Part shown: one piece after another, positions 24,147 to 33,109 of the stretch
Layout of the letters: each line of letters opens with the position of its first letter
How positions within the stretch are numbered: position 1 is the stretch's first letter
Source: Neglectibacter timonensis
Lineage (GTDB): Bacteria; Bacillota; Clostridia; Oscillospirales; Acutalibacteraceae
Direction: 5' to 3'
DNA length: 64,000 nucleotides
Assembly (NCBI RefSeq): GCF_900048895.1
Contig: NZ_LT160640.1
Location: forward strand, 682,001 to 746,000
Notes under the pieces: model-generated
What the model saw: only the letters and a program-made list of their open reading frames with translations
What the model was told of the DNA's origin: nothing
The model's database searches: none
Program-made: the position numbers and the translations under genes

Positions 24147-26231
24147 TCACCTGTCAGTGAAAAGATTTTCTTTTACCCCTTGAAGGAAGTCCTCCAAAGG
24201 TACCGCCGGACTATATAAAAAACCTTGAAAAACCCCGCACCCCAACTCCAGCAGGATATCCCTGGTCTTTTTGTTCTCCACATACTCTGCAACAATCTGG
24301 AAGCCGAGATTGCGGCCTAAAGCAGCCATAGAACCCACAATTTCCCGGGAACGGTCATTTTCTTCCACTTGGCGCACCAAGCTGCCATCCAACTTTACAT
24401 ATTGAAAATGATTGCTTCGCAAATAATTCAGCGAAGTTTGGCCCATGCTGAAATCATCAATAGCCAGCTGAATCCCGTGTCTGCCCAAAAATTCAATATT
24501 GGACGTAATGTAAGGGAGATGAATCAAAGAGGTTTCCTCCGTTACTTCCAAAACCAAATGTTGAGACACCTCCTCTTTTTCCGCTAAAGCGGCAACACGC
24601 TCCATCAATCCCCTGTCATTCAGCTGTTCCGCAACAATATTTACCGAGATTCGAAAGTCATCTCCCAAATTCGGCCGCATAGTTTGAATATCCTTACACA
24701 CTGTACGGAGTACCGACCAGGTGAGCTCTTCGTAACATCCGTCTTCCTGGGCCAATTCTACAACTAAGGGCGGATAAAGCAGCTTCTCACCAAATCTCCA
24801 CCTCAGCAAAGCTTCCGCGCCAATTACTCTCCCCTGTACATCCACCTGCGGCTGATAATATACCGGAACATTCCCTGCAGTCACATCCGTATGCAGTGTT
24901 CCTGTCAGGCTCTTCGCTATTACGCCCAAACTGTCGTACCGTTCCAGATAACGCTGCTGTTTCCCCTCCTGTTCCTGCATCCGAAAATGTTCCGTCAGCT
25001 TTCCGAGTAAATAGTTTTCTCTTCCTTCCTGGAGCCGTTCAGAAAGCCGGACAAACGGAATATAGAGCATTGTTCCCAAAACCACCGAGATCAGCTGTAC
25101 AACAACGCCTTTCCAAGACCCTGTAGCCAAATATCCGCTAAAAAAAACCGGAGTTGTCCAATTAACAGTTTGCTGGACAATTGGCATCCATCCAATTGCC
25201 ACAGCGCCATATGCGACAAGCATAGAAACAATGGGGGTCAGGATAAAAGGAATTACAAGGATAGGATTCAACACAATGGGTAACCCGAACACCAAAATCT
25301 CATTGATGTTGAAAAGGGCAAGCGGAAATGCCGAATAAGCTAACTGGCGGTTGTTTTTCTGTCTGGACGCAAATAATAAAGCAAGCAGAAGACACAGGGT
25401 GGCGCCGCTTCCGCCAATCACAGCAAAATTATCCAAAAATGATTTTGTTATGACGCCTCCAGTTTCTCCTCCGCTGAATACGGTCTGCGCAACCGGATCC
25501 AGCGCGTTCCCGCCATGAATTCCAAAAGCCCAGAGGAAATCCAATAAGAACAGAAATACGATTCCATTCCCAGGTTCATACTGCAGTCCTCCAAAAGCAC
25601 GGAACAGGATTCCGCTGATGAGATCGTTCAAATTTCCCACATGAAAAAATGTCTGCAGCAAAAAATTTCCCAGCGCAAACACCATGACGCAGATTGCCAC
25701 AGGGAGTATGGCCGACATGGAACTGCGAAAATGAATATCATTTCCGGCTGCATAGGAACGATAGCGTTTGTAAATACGCAGATCCAGCAGAAAGAATAGT
25801 TTCGTCGCCAGAATGGAGCACAGCATGGCGGTAAAAACCCCAGTCGTTCCAAAGCAGGACAACGCCAAAGAGCCGCTCTCGCCACCGAAGGACGCGATGA
25901 AGCTGGCAGACGCCGCCACCATCGCCATAATCCGCAAGGTTAGATTCTGGCTGGCCATAGGCGCTGAGTAGAAATAGCTGATTGCCAAGACCAAATATAA
26001 CGATAAAAAACCATTTGTAGAATCAACTATGAATTGCAGGAGGGATTGCAGAAAGCCGCCGCCAAAAACTGCAAGGAAATCTTGATAGGCCGATACCGGA
26101 AAATTGAGCAGAAGCAATGCAAATGAGCCGGTCAATACGATAGGGATCACCAGAAGAAATCCCTTTTTGACTGCACTGAGTACCGGGCTGTTTTCTATTG
26201 AATACAGTATTTTGCGGATGTGCACAGACAC
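24147..26231 (-). CDS. PTS EIIC-like membrane domain fused to EAL cyclic-di-GMP phosphodiesterase
   Basis: 694 residues. Residues 1 to about 400 are a PTS lactose/cellobiose-type EIIC: KGFLLVIPIVLTGSFALLLL, LLDFLWAFGIHGGNALDP, and FNINEILVFGLPIVLNP, with about ten membrane segments. A charged linker (about 400-450) leads to an EAL domain (about 455-690) with an apparently complete catalytic set: EALLRW, SVNI, LEVTEE, AIDDFSMG, YVKLDGS, VAEYVE and QGFLYSPA. No EIIA or EIIB is nearby, so the EIIC part is probably a sensor, not a transporter (inference). Start GTG 26231 is 6 nt after GGTGG; a TTG at 26255 lacks a site. Confidence 0.9.
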   Translation of the reverse strand: MSVHIRKILYSIENSPVLSAVKKGFLLVIPIVLTGSFALLLLNFPVSAYQDFLAVFGGGFLQSLLQFIVDSTNGFLSLYLVLAISYFYSAPMASQNLTLRIMAMVAASASFIASFGGESGSLALSCFGTTGVFTAMLCSILATKLFFLLDLRIYKRYRSYAAGNDIHFRSSMSAILPVAICVMVFALGNFLLQTFFHVGNLNDLISGILFRAFGGLQYEPGNGIVFLFLLDFLWAFGIHGGNALDPVAQTVFSGGETGGVITKSFLDNFAVIGGSGATLCLLLALLFASRQKNNRQLAYSAFPLALFNINEILVFGLPIVLNPILVIPFILTPIVSMLVAYGAVAIGWMPIVQQTVNWTTPVFFSGYLATGSWKGVVVQLISVVLGTMLYIPFVRLSERLQEGRENYLLGKLTEHFRMQEQEGKQQRYLERYDSLGVIAKSLTGTLHTDVTAGNVPVYYQPQVDVQGRVIGAEALLRWRFGEKLLYPPLVVELAQEDGCYEELTWSVLRTVCKDIQTMRPNLGDDFRISVNIVAEQLNDRGLMERVAALAEKEEVSQHLVLEVTEETSLIHLPYITSNIEFLGRHGIQLAIDDFSMGQTSLNYLRSNHFQYVKLDGSLVRQVEENDRSREIVGSMAALGRNLGFQIVAEYVENKKTRDILLELGCGVFQGFLYSPAVPLEDFLQGVKENLFTDR

Positions 26232-26447
26232 AAAAGACCACCTTCCCGAACCCAATGTTTTCTGTATGAAAGTTATGAATGAGATATATTAACTCTTTAC
26301 AGCATGTATTATTTATTATATCACATCAAAATCATGGATGGAATGGCCGAAGCGTAATTGCAAAAAATATTTTCTTAAGTTTCTTCATGAGATAAATCAA
26401 CTAAGCATTCGTGGTAACCAGCTTCTGTGTCCCCTTCCGGATTCACT

Positions 26448-26475
26448 TTGCATTTTATAAGAAATCTGTTATAAT
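26448..26475 (+). promoter_or_regulatory. Promoter for the flavodoxin gene
   Basis: TTGCAT (26448-26453), a 16-bp spacer and TATAAT (26470-26475). The leader to the ATG is about 130 nt and contains CTATATAG..CTATAG pairing but no riboswitch I recognise. Confidence 0.65.
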
Positions 26476-26614
26476 ATTTTTAAAATGTCATTTGAACTAT
26501 CAAACAACTGTGAAACTGCTATATAGGAGTCGAATGCAGTCCTTTTACTATAGCTGCAAGGACATAGTGTTCTCCCTAACCCCGGACAGAAAAACCAGAA
26601 AGGATTGTCTTCAC

Positions 26615-27031
26615 ATGAAAACAGCTATCATCTATTACTCTTATACGGGAAAGACAAAAGCCATCTCTGAAAAGAAGGCCAGAAAAGAAAAGGCTGATCT
26701 GATTGAGATGAAAGACCTTAAGCATCGTTCTGTTTTTTCCGCGTATGTCTTCGGTTCTCTCGCTTCTATGATGAAGAAAAAAGCCAAAGTACAGCCAATA
26801 TCCTGCGACCTTTCTACTTATGACCGGATTATCATCGCCGTCCCGCTATGGGCAGGTTCTCCTGCCTCCCCTTTTCACAACATTGTCAAGATGCTTCCGG
26901 CAGGAAAACCTGTTGAAGTAATCATCACCTCAGGCAGCGGAGATTCTAGCGGCTGCAAGGAAAAAGTGAAGGAGTGTATTGCCGCTCAGGGCGCTCGGAT
27001 GACAAAATATCTTGATGTGAAAACCTCCTGA
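26615..27031 (+). CDS. Flavodoxin-like protein
   Basis: 138-residue flavodoxin fold. MKTAIIYYSYTGKTKAIS is the first strand and FMN phosphate loop, YDRIIIAVPLWAGSPASPFHN the second loop, and VEVIITSGSGDSSGCKEKVKE follows. It probably binds FMN and transfers electrons to an unknown partner. The start is taken as the ATG at 26615 (AAAGGA 10 nt upstream); an in-frame ATG at 26534 would add 27 residues that do not look like flavodoxin. Confidence 0.83.
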   Translation: MKTAIIYYSYTGKTKAISEKKARKEKADLIEMKDLKHRSVFSAYVFGSLASMMKKKAKVQPISCDLSTYDRIIIAVPLWAGSPASPFHNIVKMLPAGKPVEVIITSGSGDSSGCKEKVKECIAAQGARMTKYLDVKTS

Positions 27032-27077
27032 AATAAATTGACTCCATCCTGTTCATACTAAGTACAGGGTGATGAAA

Positions 27078-27281
27078 ATGCCATACCGAGACCTTTTTGA
27101 TTTAATCGACCATAATAAGCCCTCCAGAGAGTATTTTTTCTCTCTTCCCTCTCGTACTCAGATGCATTTAAGACGTCACGACAGTCTGGTAACCGATCCC
27201 CACGAATTATTTCAATATGCCGATTTCTTCTCCAAGCTGCCGCCTTCCCGGGAAGAAGCAAAAAGACGTCCTATCAGCTGA
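27078..27281 (+). CDS. Small hypothetical protein (67 residues)
   Basis: Not recognised. It begins MPYRDLFDLIDHNKPSREYF and is rich in charged residues and Phe, with no membrane segment. ATG 27078 is about 8 nt after CAGGGTG; GTG 27069 and ATG 27072 are in-frame alternatives. Its TGA stop (27279-27281) lies within a 19-bp terminator stem, which supports a real transcript ending exactly here. It may be cotranscribed with the flavodoxin 46 bp upstream. Confidence 0.55.
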   Translation: MPYRDLFDLIDHNKPSREYFFSLPSRTQMHLRRHDSLVTDPHELFQYADFFSKLPPSREEAKRRPIS

Positions 27282-27305
27282 AACATAGCTGATAGGACGT
27301 CTTTT
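27261..27305 (+). terminator. Strong terminator overlapping the small-gene stop
   Basis: 19-bp stem beginning AAAAGACGTCC with a 7-nt loop (GAAACAT) and ending in CTTTTG. It is symmetrical enough to serve the convergent esterase gene as well. Confidence 0.9.
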
Positions 27306-27326
27306 GTTCATTGCCTGCCGAAAAAA

Positions 27327-28883
27327 TCAATGCTGGACAGGTTCATCCGAAGCGGCAAAATTGAATTTAGGAGCGACTTTATCATGCAAAGAGATCAACG
27401 CTGCATCAAAGTTATGTTTGACTTCACACTTTTTATCAAAAATCATCACTGCCTCGTCCCCCGGCTTGCATGCAGGCCATTGAGGAAGAGCCGGGCCGCT
27501 GGGATCACCGTTGCGGGCAAAATTGATCCACGCGCTGAAGACCTGATCCTCCAAGCGATCAGACACGCCGGGAAGGTTACATACAGGAACCTTATCTGCA
27601 TTGTGGAATACAAACGGGATCTCGGCGCAATGCCAGGCCACATGCCCGTCGTCATAGGGGAACTCAAAGGTAAAGAGATAAGAAAAAGTAGGAGCTTCCG
27701 GATGAGCCGACTTTTTCTCTATAAAGTCTCTGGTCGGAGCCCGGAACATGGAATCCAGGAACAGCAGATCGCTCAAATCCTTTTCCGGATAAGCAGCCGT
27801 AAACAGTTGGATCAACTGCTCCGTATGTTCTCCGTATTTTTCTTCAAGCATTTTTTTCTTTTCCGAATCCGGCAGGCTGTATTTTCCCGCAATAGCCGGG
27901 CCAAATGCAAACTCTCCAAACACTGTGCCGGCCATTACCGGGATTGTTTTGGCATGCTCGGTAAAGCCCACCTCACGGGGATCTCCCACATAAAACTCAT
28001 TGGGGATGGGATTTCCACCGATATACTCTCCCTGTTTTGCCAACGCAGGAGATACCTTATTGTATGCCTCCGCTAGTGTGGAATAGGGAATAGTTTCCAG
28101 CTTCTCTACCTCATCAGAACCAAATCCTAATTCTTCAAGCAGCGCCTGAACAATTTTGGTTCCATCCTGTTTTTTTCCACTGACAAATCCATCAATCAGG
28201 CCACTCTGGATTACACCTTTATGGAAGAGCCCATCCGCGCTGGGTGTCTGCATCAGAGTCCATACCTTCATGCCGCCGCCGGACTGACCAAAGATCGTCA
28301 CATTTTCAGGATCACCGCCAAACGCGGCTATGTTATCGTGAATCCACCGGAGTGCGGCCACCATATCGGCATTTCCGGCATTCCCAGAATTTGCATATTT
28401 TTCACCGAAGGGTGAGAGATCCAAATATCCCAAAATATTGAGCCGGTGATTGAGGGATACGACAACTGCATCGCCGTACTTACTCATATTCTCCCCGTCA
28501 TATGCCTGCTGCTCGATGGAAGAACCCGCTGCAAAACCGCCGCCATGCAGCCACAGCAACACCGGTTTTTTCGCATCCTGGTCAAGTGTTTGAGTCCACA
28601 CATTCAAATATTGGCAATTTTCATCCATCGGCCAATACCGGTGCGGCACCATAACCTCTCCGTTGGGCGTATCCTGACTCAGCATCGGAGAGACAAAACC
28701 ATAGGAAAGCGCGTCCTTCACTCCATCCCAAGGTTCCACCTCCGTCGGCATTTGAAACCGTTTGGCATCCGCATACTTTATGCCATGAAACGTATAAGTG
28801 CCATCCAAAATAAAACCGCGAAGCTTCCCCGCCTTGGTTTGTACAATCGGCTCCGTTTTCGAACAGACGAACATTTTTGCCAT
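27327..28883 (-). CDS. Type-B carboxylesterase/lipase family protein
   Basis: 518-residue alpha/beta-hydrolase of the carboxylesterase type B family. VLLWLHGGGFAAGSS is the oxyanion-hole motif, TIFGQSGGGMK the nucleophile elbow (GQSGG), and a late CAEIPFVF histidine-region segment is present. No signal peptide, so it is probably cytoplasmic. Natural ester substrates are unknown. ATG 28883 has AGGAGGAG 7 nt upstream; an in-frame upstream ATG at 28922 is less likely. Confidence 0.88.
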   Translation of the reverse strand: MAKMFVCSKTEPIVQTKAGKLRGFILDGTYTFHGIKYADAKRFQMPTEVEPWDGVKDALSYGFVSPMLSQDTPNGEVMVPHRYWPMDENCQYLNVWTQTLDQDAKKPVLLWLHGGGFAAGSSIEQQAYDGENMSKYGDAVVVSLNHRLNILGYLDLSPFGEKYANSGNAGNADMVAALRWIHDNIAAFGGDPENVTIFGQSGGGMKVWTLMQTPSADGLFHKGVIQSGLIDGFVSGKKQDGTKIVQALLEELGFGSDEVEKLETIPYSTLAEAYNKVSPALAKQGEYIGGNPIPNEFYVGDPREVGFTEHAKTIPVMAGTVFGEFAFGPAIAGKYSLPDSEKKKMLEEKYGEHTEQLIQLFTAAYPEKDLSDLLFLDSMFRAPTRDFIEKKSAHPEAPTFSYLFTFEFPYDDGHVAWHCAEIPFVFHNADKVPVCNLPGVSDRLEDQVFSAWINFARNGDPSGPALPQWPACKPGDEAVMIFDKKCEVKHNFDAALISLHDKVAPKFNFAASDEPVQH

Positions 28884-28969
28884 GATAAAACTCCTCCTTA
28901 TCTTTTGAACAACCAAATTCATTCAACTTTGCAAGGCCGACTTTCGTTTACAGTCAAAACCTGTATTTT

Positions 28970-28998
28970 ATTTTAACAAAATATTGTGTTACCTGCAA
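28970..28998 (-). promoter_or_regulatory. Promoter for the carboxylesterase gene
   Basis: Minus strand TTGCAG (28993-28998), a 17-bp spacer and TAAAAT (28970-28975). Confidence 0.65.
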
Positions 28999-29063
28999 CC
29001 ATTTTCTTGTCAATAAGACGACCTGTTTTATTCAAATTCCGATTTATCCGTACTATTTCAAGC

Positions 29064-29092
29064 TTGCTTTTACCCTGCTTCTCTGTTATTAT
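29064..29092 (+). promoter_or_regulatory. Promoter for the zinc-ribbon gene
   Basis: TTGCTT (29064-29069), a 17-bp spacer and TATTAT (29087-29092). Confidence 0.6.
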
Positions 29093-29140
29093 CACTACAC
29101 CGAAAAAAAACAGTTCCCCCAGGAAAGGAAGACATGGTTT

Positions 29141-29356
29141 ATGAATCAAAGAGTACAATACGTTTGTCCCAAATGTGGCTGTCAGCAGTATGAACACGAT
29201 CAATTCCAGGCCACGGGAGGAAATTTTGCAAAGATATTCGACGTGCAGAACAAAAAATTCGTCACGATTTCTTGCGTAAACTGCGGGTATACGGAGCTTT
29301 ACAAAGCGCAGAATTCTTCAGGGTGGGATATCCTGGATTTTCTGATCGGCGGATAA
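29141..29356 (+). CDS. Small zinc-ribbon protein
   Basis: 71 residues with two CxxC knuckles, YVCPKCGC near residue 8 and ISCVNCGY near residue 44, separated by QFQATGGNFAKIFDVQNKKF. This is the layout of small bacterial zinc-ribbon proteins predicted to bind nucleic acid. The C terminus ILDFLIGG is short and hydrophobic. Monocistronic, with its own promoter and terminator. Function unknown. Confidence 0.78.
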   Translation: MNQRVQYVCPKCGCQQYEHDQFQATGGNFAKIFDVQNKKFVTISCVNCGYTELYKAQNSSGWDILDFLIGG

Positions 29357-29405
29357 GCGCTTCTGTTGAAAGGCGATTGCCTCCGCCTTTTAAAAACAAA
29401 TGGGA

Positions 29406-29453
29406 AAAGGCACATGTTCTGAAGCTATCACCGCTTCAGAGCATGTGCCTTTG
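29406..29453 (+). terminator. Terminator after the zinc-ribbon gene
   Basis: AAAGGCACATG..TCTGAAGC stem with one mismatch and a 7-nt loop, then TTTG. Confidence 0.8.
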
Positions 29454-29511
29454 TTATACAAGTGCTTTCCTGTTCAGTCTGCTACAGTACGCCTGTTCTG
29501 CCGCAGCTATT

Positions 29512-30270
29512 CTACCTTCTGACTGGAATACCACGGCCTGCTAAATATTCTTTTAATTCCGGAATCGTAATTTCCTTGAAATGAAACAGAGAAGCCGCCA
29601 GCACCGCATCCGCCTTACCTTCTGTAAAAGCGTCATAAAAATGCTCCATACTGCCGGCACCGCCGGAAGCAATCACGGGAATCGAAACTGCTTCCGAAAC
29701 CGCCCGGGTCAATTCTAAATCATAACCGTTCTTAACGCCGTCACAATCCATACTGGTCAGCAAAATTTCTCCCGCTCCCAGCTGTTCTGCCTCTCGGGCC
29801 CATTCCAGAACATTTTTTCCAGTATCGATGCGTCCGCCGTTCAAATAAAGCGTCCATCCGCCTCCCTCACTGCGCTTAGCGTCCATCGCGACCACTACAC
29901 ACTGGCTGCCGAATTTTTTAGCAGCGTTCGAAATGATGGAAGGATCCTTCAACGCAGCTGAATTCATTGACACCTTATCCGCCCCTGCACGGAGAATTGC
30001 CGTAAAATCCTCCACCGTGCGGATTCCACCTCCCACAGTAAAGGGAATAAAAATGCTCTCCGCTACCCGGGAAACAATATCCGTCATAATATTTCTGGCA
30101 TCCGAAGATGCTGTGATGTCCAGCAGCACCAGTTCGTCCGCTCCCTGCCGGTCATATTCAACCGCGGCTTCCACAGGATCTCCCGCATCCCGCAGTCCGA
30201 CAAAATTTGTCCCCTTTACTACCCTTCCGTTTTTCAGATCCAGACAGGGGATGATCCGTTTCGCGTACAT
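29512..30270 (-). CDS. hisF: Imidazole glycerol phosphate synthase cyclase subunit
   Basis: Uses ammonia from HisH to make imidazole-glycerol phosphate and AICAR in histidine synthesis. 252-residue TIM barrel. [15 protein letters not shown] holds catalytic D11 and VVAMDAKR holds the second catalytic Asp (about D130). [12 protein letters not shown] and [12 protein letters not shown] are the two phosphate-binding sites. It starts 5 bp after hisH, and the two form the functional heterodimer. No other his genes are in the window. Confidence 0.96.
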   Translation of the reverse strand: MYAKRIIPCLDLKNGRVVKGTNFVGLRDAGDPVEAAVEYDRQGADELVLLDITASSDARNIMTDIVSRVAESIFIPFTVGGGIRTVEDFTAILRAGADKVSMNSAALKDPSIISNAAKKFGSQCVVVAMDAKRSEGGGWTLYLNGGRIDTGKNVLEWAREAEQLGAGEILLTSMDCDGVKNGYDLELTRAVSEAVSIPVIASGGAGSMEHFYDAFTEGKADAVLAASLFHFKEITIPELKEYLAGRGIPVRR

Positions 30271-30275
30271 AACGA

Positions 30276-30896
30276 TTACTTCCCCCCTTTCTCCAAATAA
30301 CCGGCAAAATTACGCAGAATCTGCAAGCCTATCTCCCCACTCTTTTCCGGATGGAACTGGCAGGCAAATACATTGCCCTTCTGCACGGAAGCATGGATTT
30401 CTGCTCCATACTTTGTGGTAGAAGTAATGATATTCTCTTCCGCCTGCAGGTAATAAGAATGCACAAAGTAGACGTAAGGTTCTCCCGTCAATCCCTGAAA
30501 GAGTCCGCCGGACTTCTCCAAGTGCAGAGAATTCCAACCAATATGGGGAATTTTCAGACCACTTTCTGCAGGTAGACGCACGATTTTCCCCTTCAGGATT
30601 CCAAGACCCGGAATCTCCGGCGACTCTTCACTGTTCTCAAACAGAATCTGCAGCCCTAGGCAAATTCCCAGAAAGGGTTTCCCACTGGCAGAAAATTGGA
30701 GAATTGGCTTCTCCAGCCCCCGGCTTCGGAGATTCTCCATGGCGTCCCCAAAAGCTCCGACACCGGGCAAAATTGCCGCATCCGCCGATAAGAGGCATTC
30801 CGGATCCGCCGTAATCTCACAGGCGCAGCCAATATGGCGCAGCGCCTTTTCTACACTCTGCAGATTACCTGCTCCATAATCTATGACAGCAATCAT
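30276..30896 (-). CDS. hisH: Imidazole glycerol phosphate synthase glutaminase subunit
   Basis: Class I glutamine amidotransferase feeding ammonia to HisF. 206 residues. YGAGNLQSV and [10 protein letters not shown] are typical, FLGICLGLQ gives nucleophile C79, and CQFHPEKSG gives the His-Glu of the triad. It is the first gene of a two-gene hisHF transcript with its own promoter (30927-30955). Confidence 0.96.
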   Translation of the reverse strand: MIAVIDYGAGNLQSVEKALRHIGCACEITADPECLLSADAAILPGVGAFGDAMENLRSRGLEKPILQFSASGKPFLGICLGLQILFENSEESPEIPGLGILKGKIVRLPAESGLKIPHIGWNSLHLEKSGGLFQGLTGEPYVYFVHSYYLQAEENIITSTTKYGAEIHASVQKGNVFACQFHPEKSGEIGLQILRNFAGYLEKGGK

Positions 30897-30926
30897 TTCG
30901 CTTCACCTCTCTACTACAATAAAGCA

Positions 30927-30955
30927 AGTATATCAGAAAACATACCAAAACACAA
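30927..30955 (-). promoter_or_regulatory. Promoter for hisHF
   Basis: Minus strand TTGTGT (30950-30955), a 17-bp spacer and TATACT (30927-30932). No his T-box was seen in the short leader. Confidence 0.6.
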
Positions 30956-30975
30956 GCTTAATTTTAGAACAATAC

Positions 30976-31010
30976 AAAACAGGGAACCGCAGTGTGCAGT
31001 CCCCTGTTTT
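30976..31010 (-). terminator. Terminator of glpK
   Basis: Imperfect stem AAACAGGGGACTGCA/TGCGGTTCCCTGTTTT on the minus strand, followed by TTTTGTATTG. Confidence 0.8.
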
Positions 31011-31033
31011 AGACACAATGTCTGCCAAAAATT

Positions 31034-32530
31034 TCACTTGGCCCACTCCATACTCCTGTTTACCGCTTTGTGCCAACGGGAAATATCCTGTTCTCGGCTA
31101 CTATCGTCATAATTCGGTGTAAAAGAAGTGTTTTCTCTCCAAATAGAAGAAAGCTCCTCCAGGTTATCCCACACTCCTACGGTAAGCCCTGCCATCATAG
31201 CGGATCCCAATGCAGTAGTTTCCAAGCATTGCGGCCGGCATACCCGCGTATTCAGAATGTCAGCCTGATACTGCATCAGGAAACGGCTTCTGGAAGCCCC
31301 TCCATCCACACGCAATTCTGAAATACAGATACCGGATTCCTTTTCCATGGTTTTCACCAAATCGAAACTCTCCAAAGCAATACTTTCCAGTACCGCCCGG
31401 CAAAGATGGGCGCGTTTTGTGCCACGGGTGACGCCAAGCAGCGCTCCACGGGCATACATATCCCAATAGGGAGCCCCCAGTCCTGTAAAAGCCGGCACAA
31501 AAGAGACTCCGCCTGTGTTTTCCACTGTCTCTGCCAGCATATCAGCTTCCTGAGGGGTTTTGATGATTTCCAGTTCATCCCGCAGCCACTGAATGGCAGA
31601 CCCGGCATTAAAAGCGCTCCCCTCCAACGCATAAGTCACTTCACCGCCAATTTTCCAGGCGATTGTAGTAAGCAAGCCGTTCTGTGACTTCACAGGAGCT
31701 TTGCCTGTATTCATCAGAACAAAACAGCCTGTTCCATAGGTATTTTTAGCCATACCTTTCCCAAAACAGCACTGTCCGAACAGCGCTGCATGCTGGTCTC
31801 CCGCCATGCCTGCAATGGGTATTTCCTCCCCCAGCACTGAGTCAAGGCACATACCCACAAGCTCTCCCGATTCCACCACTCTGGGCAGAGCACTTCTGGG
31901 AATTCCCAGTTCTTTCAGCATAGTATCATCCCAGCAAAGCTTTCGGATATCGAACAGCATCGTGCGGGACGCATTGGAAACGTCCGTCACATAGGAAGCG
32001 CCATCAGTCAAGGAGTACACCAGCCAGGTATCGATCGTACCAAACCGCAGACGATCTTTTTTTGCCAATTCCCGTGCAGCCGGGACATGGTCCAAAATCC
32101 ATTTCATCTTAGTCCCTGAAAAATAGGGATCTATAATCAGGCCTGTAGTATCTTTTATGTAGGATTCCATACCGGAAGCCTTCAGACGTTCACATTCCGG
32201 CGCCGTACGCCGGCATTGCCAGACAATGGCATTGCAGACCGGTATCCCGGATACCGCATCCCAGGCAACTGTCGTTTCCCTCTGGTTTGTAATACTAATT
32301 GCCGCGATATCTGATGCGGTAATGCCGGCCTCCTGTACTGCCTGGCGCATAGCATACAAAGTCGTTTGCAGAATTTCCACAGCATCATGCTCCACGTAAC
32401 CCGGCTGTGGGTAAATTTGTTTAAACTCTTTCTGCCCCATCCCCGCCACGCCGCCGAAGGCATCAAACAAAACGGCACGGGAACTGGTGGTCCCCTGATC
32501 CAGAGACAGAATATACTTTCCTATCAACAT
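31034..32530 (-). CDS. glpK: Glycerol kinase
   Basis: ATP-dependent phosphorylation of glycerol to sn-glycerol 3-phosphate. 498 residues, FGGY family. YILSLDQGTTSSRAVLFD is the N-terminal nucleotide loop, ITNQRETTVAWD and GMAGDQHAALFGQ are conserved, and ELRVDGGASRSRFLMQYQAD is the C-terminal FGGY signature. GGAGGAA lies 5 nt before the ATG. No glpF or glpD is adjacent; the upstream genes on the same strand are an unknown protein and an ADP-ribosylglycohydrolase. Confidence 0.95.
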   Translation of the reverse strand: MLIGKYILSLDQGTTSSRAVLFDAFGGVAGMGQKEFKQIYPQPGYVEHDAVEILQTTLYAMRQAVQEAGITASDIAAISITNQRETTVAWDAVSGIPVCNAIVWQCRRTAPECERLKASGMESYIKDTTGLIIDPYFSGTKMKWILDHVPAARELAKKDRLRFGTIDTWLVYSLTDGASYVTDVSNASRTMLFDIRKLCWDDTMLKELGIPRSALPRVVESGELVGMCLDSVLGEEIPIAGMAGDQHAALFGQCCFGKGMAKNTYGTGCFVLMNTGKAPVKSQNGLLTTIAWKIGGEVTYALEGSAFNAGSAIQWLRDELEIIKTPQEADMLAETVENTGGVSFVPAFTGLGAPYWDMYARGALLGVTRGTKRAHLCRAVLESIALESFDLVKTMEKESGICISELRVDGGASRSRFLMQYQADILNTRVCRPQCLETTALGSAMMAGLTVGVWDNLEELSSIWRENTSFTPNYDDSSREQDISRWHKAVNRSMEWAK

Positions 32531-32567
32531 ATCAATTCCTCCAGACGCTTCTTTTATCTTGCTAGAC

Positions 32568-33086
32568 CTATTTCCTAAATTTTTGTTTCAGCCAACCAAA
32601 AAAACCGCCGTCTACCGAGGCTGCAGGCAAAAGCTGATAATGTTTCAGCCAAACTGGATTGATCTTTTCCAAAACCACCTGTGGGGACTTATATGCAGAA
32701 ACCTTCTTTTGCTGTTTCAGATTTGCAATAATTTCCGCCAGCCTGCGATCTGAAACTTCTTCACATCCAGGCAGCAAAGAACGATAGTTTCCCGGCTTCG
32801 TAAATTTATAGGCGTACAGAAAGTCTGCCCATTCCGAAAATTCCGTCAGGCGCACAAATTTATCTGGCACATCTAAAATCAGCTTGACCGAACCTGACAC
32901 CTTCCCAAAAGTTTTTTTCTTCTTTCCTTTTACAACGCCAAAGATGGGACACTCACATTTAAGCCCCAACATATCGATCAACGCTGCATATTCACCTCTT
33001 AACGTAAGATTTGGCTTAGCCCGGTAAATTTCTCCAGACTTCAGGATTCTTAACACATATTTAGACTGATAGGTTTCAACAATCAT
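32568..33086 (-). CDS. Uncharacterised protein, possibly DUF3841-related
   Basis: 172 residues, basic, no membrane segment. The N-terminal pattern (MIVETYQSKYVLRILKSGEIYRA, then SVKLILDVPDKFVRLTEFSEWADFLYA) resembles what I recall of the DUF3841 family (Q..ev..iL..G.Y, then l.l.iPd...ll.dfd.W). This match is from memory and tentative. It is cotranscribed 23 bp behind an ADP-ribosylglycohydrolase gene, so a linked role in ADP-ribose biology is conceivable. Confidence 0.5.
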   Translation of the reverse strand: MIVETYQSKYVLRILKSGEIYRAKPNLTLRGEYAALIDMLGLKCECPIFGVVKGKKKKTFGKVSGSVKLILDVPDKFVRLTEFSEWADFLYAYKFTKPGNYRSLLPGCEEVSDRRLAEIIANLKQQKKVSAYKSPQVVLEKINPVWLKHYQLLPAASVDGGFFGWLKQKFRK

Positions 33087-33109
33087 AGTTCAGAAAACCT
33101 TTCTCTCGT

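Noticed and set aside
26482-26614. Riboswitch in the flavodoxin leader
   Set aside because: No FMN (RFN) or other aptamer consensus could be found in the 130 nt.
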